Assembly (NCBI GenBank): GCA_904398675.1 | Contig: CAJFPI010000091.1 | Location: 1 to 27,666 of the forward strand | Source: an uncultured Oscillospiraceae bacterium | Lineage (GTDB): Bacteria; Bacillota; Clostridia; Oscillospirales; Oscillospiraceae | Direction of reading: 5' to 3' | DNA length: 27,666 bases | Shown: in pieces, positions 22,800-27,666 of the stretch | Layout: every line of letters starts with the position of its first letter | Position numbering within the stretch: position 1 is the first letter of the stretch | The notes under the pieces: generated by a model | What the model was told of the DNA's origin: nothing | The model's database searches: none | Seen by the model: the letters and a program-made list of their open reading frames with translations, nothing else | Translations under genes and position numbers: made by a program

Positions 22800-22827
22800 A
22801 GGAATCTGAAAATGCACGCGGGGGCGA

Positions 22828-23832
22828 ATGGATATGGCAAGCGATTATATGGTACAGATAAGAGATCTGCTGGCGGCACAGGGCGGGCGGTATCTCCCGG
22901 AAGAAGAGTTGGCGCGGCGGCTGGGGTGCTCCCAGGCGGAAATTCAGGAGGCGCTGGCCGCGCTGGAACAGCAGGGCGGCCAGCTGGACCGCCTGCCCGG
23001 ATTGGGCGCGGCTCTGAGGGACGGACCCGACCAGTTGACAGAGCAGGCGGTAACGGCCTGCCTCCGCGCGTGCGGCTCTTCGCGTCCAGCGCCGATATGC
23101 TTTCAGGAGATTGATTCCACTAACGCCTACCTGAAACGGACCCCCGGCCTCCCCCACGGAACCGCCGTTCTGGCCGACTGCCAAACCGCCGGGCGGGGAA
23201 GGTCCGGGCGCAGCTTTCAATCCCCCAGCGGGAAGGGCGTCTACCTCTCACTGTTGCTGCGCCCAGCGCTGACGCCGGAGGGCTTGATGCCGGTAACCGC
23301 TATGACGGCGGTGGCTGTGTGCGACGCTGTGGAGCGGGCCTGCGGCACGCGTCCACAGATCAAATGGACCAACGATCTCCTCCTTGGCGGGAAAAAAATC
23401 GCCGGCATCCTCACGGAAATGACCTTGCATGCGGGATCGGTGGAGGCGCTGATCATCGGCGTGGGGATCAATGTCCGCCAGGTGGCCGCCGACTTTACTC
23501 CGGAGGTGGCTGAGATGGCCACTTCCCTCTCCGCTGCGCTGGGCAAAGCCGTCTTCCGTCCCCGTCTGGCGGCAGAGATGCTGGCGGCCCTGGACCGGAT
23601 GGGGGATGCGCTGGGAGGCGATCTCACGGCTTGGGTAGAGCGCTACCGCAAAGACTGCGTTACGCTTGGCCGCCCCGTCCGCCTGCTGTGGCGGGAGGGG
23701 GACAGCCGTGAGGCTGTGGCGCTGGATGTGGACGAGCAGTTCGGCCTGCAGGTCCGCTATCGTGACGGCTCCACGGAGACCATCCGCTCCGGCGAGGTCT
23801 CTGTCCGGGGACTCTACGGCTATGTGGAGTAA
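22828..23832 (+). CDS. birA: Bifunctional biotin-protein ligase / biotin repressor
   Basis: This enzyme activates biotin with ATP and attaches it to carboxylase carrier lysines; the N-terminal domain can repress biotin genes. The 334-residue protein has a winged-helix domain (about 8-62, YLPEEELARRLGCSQAEIQEAL). A ligase domain follows at about 85-275 with the biotinyl-AMP loop GRGRSGR at 122-128, KWTNDLLL at 179-186 and GKKIAGILTEM at 188-198. A C-terminal SH3-like domain (about 285-330) completes it. This is the full-length group II form. The ATG at 22834 is an alternative start; GGGGGCG lies upstream of both. It has its own promoter and ends 29 bases before a terminator-like hairpin. No biotin gene is nearby. 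Confidence 0.93.
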   Translation: MDMASDYMVQIRDLLAAQGGRYLPEEELARRLGCSQAEIQEALAALEQQGGQLDRLPGLGAALRDGPDQLTEQAVTACLRACGSSRPAPICFQEIDSTNAYLKRTPGLPHGTAVLADCQTAGRGRSGRSFQSPSGKGVYLSLLLRPALTPEGLMPVTAMTAVAVCDAVERACGTRPQIKWTNDLLLGGKKIAGILTEMTLHAGSVEALIIGVGINVRQVAADFTPEVAEMATSLSAALGKAVFRPRLAAEMLAALDRMGDALGGDLTAWVERYRKDCVTLGRPVRLLWREGDSREAVALDVDEQFGLQVRYRDGSTETIRSGEVSVRGLYGYVE

Positions 23833-23860
23833 AAAAGGATTGCACAACCCCATACAACCA

Positions 23861-23894
23861 AAAGCCGGTACACGTCTTACTGTGTACCGGCTTT
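23861..23894 (+). terminator. Terminator-like hairpin after birA, at the head of leader B
   Basis: A 13-bp stem (23861-23873 with 23882-23894, 8-nt loop) ends in only three T. The GCCGGTACAC core matches the hairpin at 21353-21390 before leader A. It probably ends birA transcription and is also part of the duplicated leader unit. Confidence 0.6.
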
Positions 23895-24228
23895 CATGTC
23901 AAAGTGGAGGCGGGTTTTCCCGTCTCCACTTTGAGAGTTTCCTCCAAACAGCATTGAGCTGCTTGGAGGAAATAAGAGTCCCAGTCTGCCGCGCGCACGG
24001 CCCAAAGGGCCGCACACTCGCAGACTGCAAAGTGTTTTTGCCCACGCACATGTCGCGGGCAAAAACAGATCCTATTTCTTTTGCCTGCGGCGAAAAATGG
24101 GGTGGGAACATCTTCTACAGGGGAAAACCTCCGGTTTCCAACCCCTGTAAAGTGGGGTGTCCTCCTGTGGAACGGCGAAAGCCTGTACAAAACCTGACAA
24201 AATCCGATTACAGAAAGGAAAATTCGAC
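23895..24228 (+). ncRNA. Candidate structured leader RNA of gene B
   Basis: Two extra hairpins come first: 23899-23914 with 23919-23934 (16 bp, one G-U), and 23938-23952 with 23958-23972. Stem P1 follows (23982-23989 with 24020-24027, 8 perfect pairs), enclosing a 30-nt loop with the 28-nt core 23991-24018, which matches leader A at 27 of 28 positions. After a 4-nt linker comes P2 (24033-24043 with 24057-24067) with an apical CACATGT. P3 is at 24079-24085 with 24089-24097 (loop TGC, bulged G). A further hairpin (24116-24123 with 24142-24149, inner AAACC/GGTTT) is absent from leader A. The gene B ribosome binding site follows. P1 arm sequences differ completely from leader A yet pair perfectly. 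Confidence 0.72.
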
Positions 24229-24729
24229 ATGACTTATACAACAAATTATCAGCTCCCCCAGTGGGTGAAGTCCGACAGGATTATGATGGACGACTTCAAC
24301 GACGCCAACACTAAAATCGACGCCGCCCTCAAGTCCCACGACGACAGCCTCGCCGGCCTGGAGACCGCCCTAACCGGCGGCCTGGCCGCCAAGGGCAACT
24401 GCCAGATCTACCGCACCAGCTACACCGGCGCCGGGACCTACGGCGAAACATCCCCCAACACCCTCACCTTCCCCGCGGCCCCGGTGCTGGTGATGGTCAT
24501 TGGCGGCGGCGCCCCCGTGGTCGGCGGCAACAGCCAGGGGACCGCCTTCGCCATCCGCAACGGCACCCTCTTCGTCACCGGCATCGGCAGCAGCATCCGC
24601 TGCTGGCCCGCCATCTGGTCCGCCGATGGGAAGACCATGTCCTGGTACGCCTTCAACTCCGGCGCCGAGGGCCAGCTCAACGCCGCCGGCGTCACCTACA
24701 CCGTGGTGGCCCTCCTGCCGGCGGAATAA
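24229..24729 (+). CDS. Small gene B: paralogue of gene A with a different C-terminus
   Basis: The function is unknown. The 166-residue protein starts MTYTTNYQLPQWVKSDRI; residues 1-34 match gene A at 29 positions. After a short helical linker (KSHDDSLAGLETALTGG, about 35-51) comes a Gly/Thr-rich beta-type domain running to the end. It includes TYGETSPNTLTFPAAPVLVMVIGGG and RCWPAIWSADGKTMSWYAF, unrelated by eye to the gene A C-terminus apart from a shared opening pattern (TYxG, then TxxF-P-aVLV). There is no signal peptide or membrane segment. The architecture, a fixed N-terminal attachment segment and a variable tip, is typical of receptor-binding or tail-fibre-like proteins, which is inference. 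AAAGGAAAA precedes the start at 24229. It converges on the second S-layer gene. Confidence 0.83.
   Translation: MTYTTNYQLPQWVKSDRIMMDDFNDANTKIDAALKSHDDSLAGLETALTGGLAAKGNCQIYRTSYTGAGTYGETSPNTLTFPAAPVLVMVIGGGAPVVGGNSQGTAFAIRNGTLFVTGIGSSIRCWPAIWSADGKTMSWYAFNSGAEGQLNAAGVTYTVVALLPAE
24244..24269 (+). repeat. 26-bp inverted repeat, copy in gene B
   Basis: Exact reverse-orientation partner of 21124-21149. It is the longest uninterrupted match between genes A and B and longer than expected from coding constraint alone, since several synonymous positions are preserved. Confidence 0.9.
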
Positions 24730-24743
24730 AACGGGAAAAAAGC

Positions 24744-24778
24744 AGCGGCCCCCGGGCGATCGCCCGGGGGCCGCTTTT
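24744..24778. terminator. Palindromic terminator between gene B and SLH2
   Basis: A 32-bp perfect palindrome (24744-24759 with 24760-24775) is followed by T4 on the + strand and, after two bases, T6 on the - strand. It closes both convergent genes and occupies the same place as the terminator at 20753-20784 in the mirror unit. Confidence 0.8.
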
Positions 24779-24801
24779 GTCAGCAATTTGTGAAGGTCAA
24801 A

Positions 24802-27666
24802 TTACTTGATGGTGAAGGTGCCGCTAAGGTCGCAGCTGGCGCCCTTGACGGACCAGTTGTAGGTGCCGCTGGTGAGGGCGGTGGTCTTCATGGAACCGCT
24901 GCCCGCATTGATCAAGGTGCCGTCAGCAGAGGTGACCTGTGCGTAGAAGAAGTGGCCGCCAACAGCAGCGAAGGTACCACTCTCGACATAGACAGGAGCA
25001 CCCGCCGTATTGGTGATGGTCAGCGTCACAACGTCGCTCGCCACGGAAGTGGTGAACTTGAAGACGATGTTGTCGGACGCATTCCCGCGCATGTCAGCGT
25101 ACTTGTCAGACAGGACGTAGGTGCCATCCTTCTGGCCCTTGATGTAGGTCGCCATGTGGCTGTTAGCGGTGGGATCCAGCGAGTCAACATTCAAGCCGGT
25201 AGCGCCGCCGATCTTGCCGATGGTGACATCGCCATAGTCGGGCCGGTCGCCGGTCTCCACGTCGGTGTAGTCATAGAAGAACACCCACTTGGCCACGCCG
25301 TCGGCATCCAGGACAGCCGCCACAAAACCGTTGAACTGCAGGCCGTCCTTCTTGTCGGTGGTATCAGTCAGCACGCTGTAGGCCTCGCGGACAGAGCCGT
25401 ACTCGGTTTCGCTGCGGTCGCCGTTGACACTCTGGCTCACAACCGCCTTGGCGTCGCTGGCGAAGAACAGACCGGTCTGGTCAATGTTCGGGCGGAAGTG
25501 CAGGGTGCGGCCAGTCAGATACATCGTATCGCCATAGCCGTCAGCGGCTGCGCCGACAACATTGATATGGTAGACATCATAGTTGGTCAAACCGGTCCCA
25601 TCCATAAGCTGCGCGCCGCTGTAGACCTCGTCGTTCTGATCGGTGCCGCTGGTGTTGTTATACTTGCCTCTCACATCACCATCGTCACCCTCGTCATTGT
25701 TGTCCAAGGTGTTGATCTTGGTCACATAACCGTCGGCATCCAGCATCAGCTCCTGGATAGAGTTCTGCCGCAGCTGGTTGACAGTGCCGGAGTACTTGGT
25801 CTTGATGGTCATAGTCTGGATCTCGCCGTTCAGAACCGCATCAAAGTCCCAATAGGTGTAGCCGTCGCTGTCGCGTTCCTCAGCGTAAGCGCCGGAGAGG
25901 ATGTAGGCGTAGTTGTCCACAGCGCCCTCGGCCTCGCCCAGGACCACCGCGGCGATGATGTAGTGATCGCTGTCATACACAGCTACGACCCAGTCGCCGT
26001 TGGCATAGGACAGCCGGGCGCTGTCCACACCGGTGTACACGCCGGTGACCTCGTCAATCACATCCTGGTGATAGCTGTTCTTGGTGTCATTATTCACCGT
26101 GATATAGACGGACTCCTCGTTGCCGTAGGAGATGATGCCGACATCGCCCCTACCGTTGGGATTCAAGGACAGGCTGTCGGTGCGGATTACCTTCGCACCG
26201 CCGCCGGTCACATCGCCGTTGTTCATATCAACGGTATAGCGGGTGACAGGCTCCAGGGTGTAGACGTCGCCGGCCAGGGTGTAGGTGAACCAGCGCTGTA
26301 CCAGGCCCTTCGTCGCACTCGTGGTCTCCCACTTCGCGTAAGCGGCATCGTTGGCGACAGTGGCGTTATAGCTCGTATTGCCAGCGGTATTGTCGCGGAT
26401 ACGCTCGATATTCTCGTTGGTGTCCTTGACGTTGACCTCGATCTTTTTCATCTGGCCGTCGGGGAAGATGGCCAGGGCGTCAGCGTTCACCAGACCCATG
26501 GAGCTGCTGTAAGCGTCATAGGCGGCGATGAAGACGTACTGGTCCGTGCCAGTGCACAGCTCCGCGCCGATGAAGTTGCCGTAGGGATCCAGGTAGACGT
26601 TGTAGGTCTTGTCAGCCAGCAGGTTGCCATCATAGTCGCCCAGGGTGTCGTAGGCATACCAGGCGTTACGGTTGTTGCGGTACTCCTCGCCGCCGGTCTT
26701 GATCATGGTCACACGGTCGGCAGTGATCCCGTTGTGGGAGGCATCGTCATCCTTGTCCTTGCTGAACCGGTTGACAACCACGTCAGAGAGGACCTCGGGA
26801 TCGCTGATGGCAACGATGTCCTTGGTGTTCACGGTGGCGCTGTCGCTGGCCCAGTTCACCAGGACGATGTCGCCCTCCTTCAGATCGGCCACAGCCGGCA
26901 CGTCCTCCACGGAGACGGTCTTGGCGGTGTCCAGATTGTCGCCGTAGTAGACCTGCAGGGAGACGGTCTCCCGGGTGGTGTTGTAGTCGCTGTTGGCCTT
27001 AGCCAGGTAGGTGTTGACGGAGACAAGGGTGATCTCCTCTTCCACATGGTCAACAAACACCTGGGTCAGCACGCCGCGGCCGGTAGAGCCCACGCTGCTG
27101 TTGTTGGTGCGGTACAGGACGTCCTTGTCAAAGGCGGTCACGGTGCCGTCCACATAGTAGGTCAGCGTGTACTCCTTGATGGTGTTGCGGCTCAGCAGGT
27201 TGTACAGCTCGCCGCCGGTGACGCCGGCGGTGTACTCAGCCACCATCAGAGACTCGTCCACATAGGTGCCGATCTCCTGGGTCTTGTAGGTCCAGGTGTA
27301 GGCGGGGCGGCCGAAGTCGTCGGTGGCGTCGTCCAGGCGCAGGTTGGGGAAGTAGCGCTCACCGAACTCCACGGTGTAGGTGTTGTTGGTGTTGGAGAGG
27401 GTCTCCTTGCCGATGCGCTGCTCCTGGGCCAGGGTGGTGGTGACATAGTAGGCCTCGCCGGAGCCGAAGGTGACAGGCTGGCCATTGACAATGACGGTCA
27501 CGCCGTCGTTATACTGGACCATAGGAGTCTTGATGGCGTTCAGAGCCATCTGGGCGGCCTGCTCACGGGTGATGGAGCTGCCCCAGCTGATGTCCTCGAT
27601 GCCCTTGTTCAGGCCAACCTGCAGAGCCAGGCGGGACACGTTGATGGTCCAGCCGGTGCCGGTGAG
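24802..27666 (-). CDS. SLH-domain S-layer protein (second), 5' end outside window
   Basis: This is an exported surface protein related in design to the one at 17490-20711. The frame is open to the window edge, giving 954 visible residues; the start, signal peptide and first SLH repeats lie outside. The first visible residues, LTGTGWTINVSRLALQVGLN followed by KGIEDISWGSSITREQAAQMALNAI, form the end of a third SLH repeat. They align with GAGWAVNVAVEANKAGLYDEL in the first S-layer protein. A long Asp/Asn/Thr-rich beta-type region follows, with many Asp-Gly-Asn/Tyr turns and no catalytic motif. It ends in a small domain TYNWSVKGASCDLSGTFTIK with one of the few cysteines. It is convergent with gene B. 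Confidence 0.9.
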   Translation of the reverse strand, partial: LTGTGWTINVSRLALQVGLNKGIEDISWGSSITREQAAQMALNAIKTPMVQYNDGVTVIVNGQPVTFGSGEAYYVTTTLAQEQRIGKETLSNTNNTYTVEFGERYFPNLRLDDATDDFGRPAYTWTYKTQEIGTYVDESLMVAEYTAGVTGGELYNLLSRNTIKEYTLTYYVDGTVTAFDKDVLYRTNNSSVGSTGRGVLTQVFVDHVEEEITLVSVNTYLAKANSDYNTTRETVSLQVYYGDNLDTAKTVSVEDVPAVADLKEGDIVLVNWASDSATVNTKDIVAISDPEVLSDVVVNRFSKDKDDDASHNGITADRVTMIKTGGEEYRNNRNAWYAYDTLGDYDGNLLADKTYNVYLDPYGNFIGAELCTGTDQYVFIAAYDAYSSSMGLVNADALAIFPDGQMKKIEVNVKDTNENIERIRDNTAGNTSYNATVANDAAYAKWETTSATKGLVQRWFTYTLAGDVYTLEPVTRYTVDMNNGDVTGGGAKVIRTDSLSLNPNGRGDVGIISYGNEESVYITVNNDTKNSYHQDVIDEVTGVYTGVDSARLSYANGDWVVAVYDSDHYIIAAVVLGEAEGAVDNYAYILSGAYAEERDSDGYTYWDFDAVLNGEIQTMTIKTKYSGTVNQLRQNSIQELMLDADGYVTKINTLDNNDEGDDGDVRGKYNNTSGTDQNDEVYSGAQLMDGTGLTNYDVYHINVVGAAADGYGDTMYLTGRTLHFRPNIDQTGLFFASDAKAVVSQSVNGDRSETEYGSVREAYSVLTDTTDKKDGLQFNGFVAAVLDADGVAKWVFFYDYTDVETGDRPDYGDVTIGKIGGATGLNVDSLDPTANSHMATYIKGQKDGTYVLSDKYADMRGNASDNIVFKFTTSVASDVVTLTITNTAGAPVYVESGTFAAVGGHFFYAQVTSADGTLINAGSGSMKTTALTSGTYNWSVKGASCDLSGTFTIK

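Noticed and set aside
21391..22827. Integrated phage or conjugative element with tRNA attachment site
   Set aside because: Only the recombinase is present; no tRNA gene, excisionase, relaxase, or phage structural genes, and no duplicated att core was found by eye.
20787..24729. Diversity-generating retroelement targets (genes A and B)
   Set aside because: No reverse transcriptase or template repeat in the window, and the C-termini differ throughout rather than at adenine positions.

Overview
The window reads as chromosomal DNA of a high-GC, anaerobic, probably spore-forming Clostridia. A relative of Lawsonibacter, Flavonifractor or Oscillibacter in the Oscillospiraceae is the likeliest source, but this is inferred from gene content and protein style, not from a marker gene. 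Supporting signs are a rubredoxin, a LysM-GH18 cortex-lytic enzyme, a CwlD-like amidase, two ferrous-iron (Feo) systems, SLH-domain S-layer proteins and AGGAGG-type ribosome binding sites.

Positions 1-5473 hold an arginine biosynthesis run on the + strand: argG (3' part), argH, argB, argD and argF, closed by a bidirectional terminator. A small uncharacterised gene follows on the - strand. From a clear promoter at 6103-6131 a + strand operon encodes glutamate racemase, a YwiB/DUF1934 protein and arginyl-tRNA synthetase. A 52-residue rubredoxin gene sits convergently at 9223-9381.

Positions 9382-17000 hold spore/envelope and iron genes. The - strand carries sleL/yaaH-like, feoB and feoA genes and a cwlD-like amidase. 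Divergent from the amidase is a FeoA-FeoB fusion with its own promoter and a tandem-repeat, operator-like region. A promoter-terminator pair at 9629-9749 may make a short RNA.

Positions 17000-27666 are the accessory-looking and most interesting part. An SLH S-layer gene (+) converges on a small gene (A, -). Then come a tyrosine recombinase and birA, then a second small gene (B, +) that converges on another SLH S-layer gene (-, running off the window). The layout is therefore a mirror image: SLH1> <A, int> birA>, B> <SLH2. A and B share an N-terminus (29 of 34 residues) but have different C-termini. Each is preceded by a structured leader in which a 28-nt core is 27/28 identical while the enclosing 8-bp stem has entirely different, fully complementary arms. 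That is covariation, and it points to a real structured RNA. I do not recognise this RNA/gene cassette as a named system. It is my main candidate for something undescribed, possibly a duplicated surface-protein cassette with an associated recombinase.
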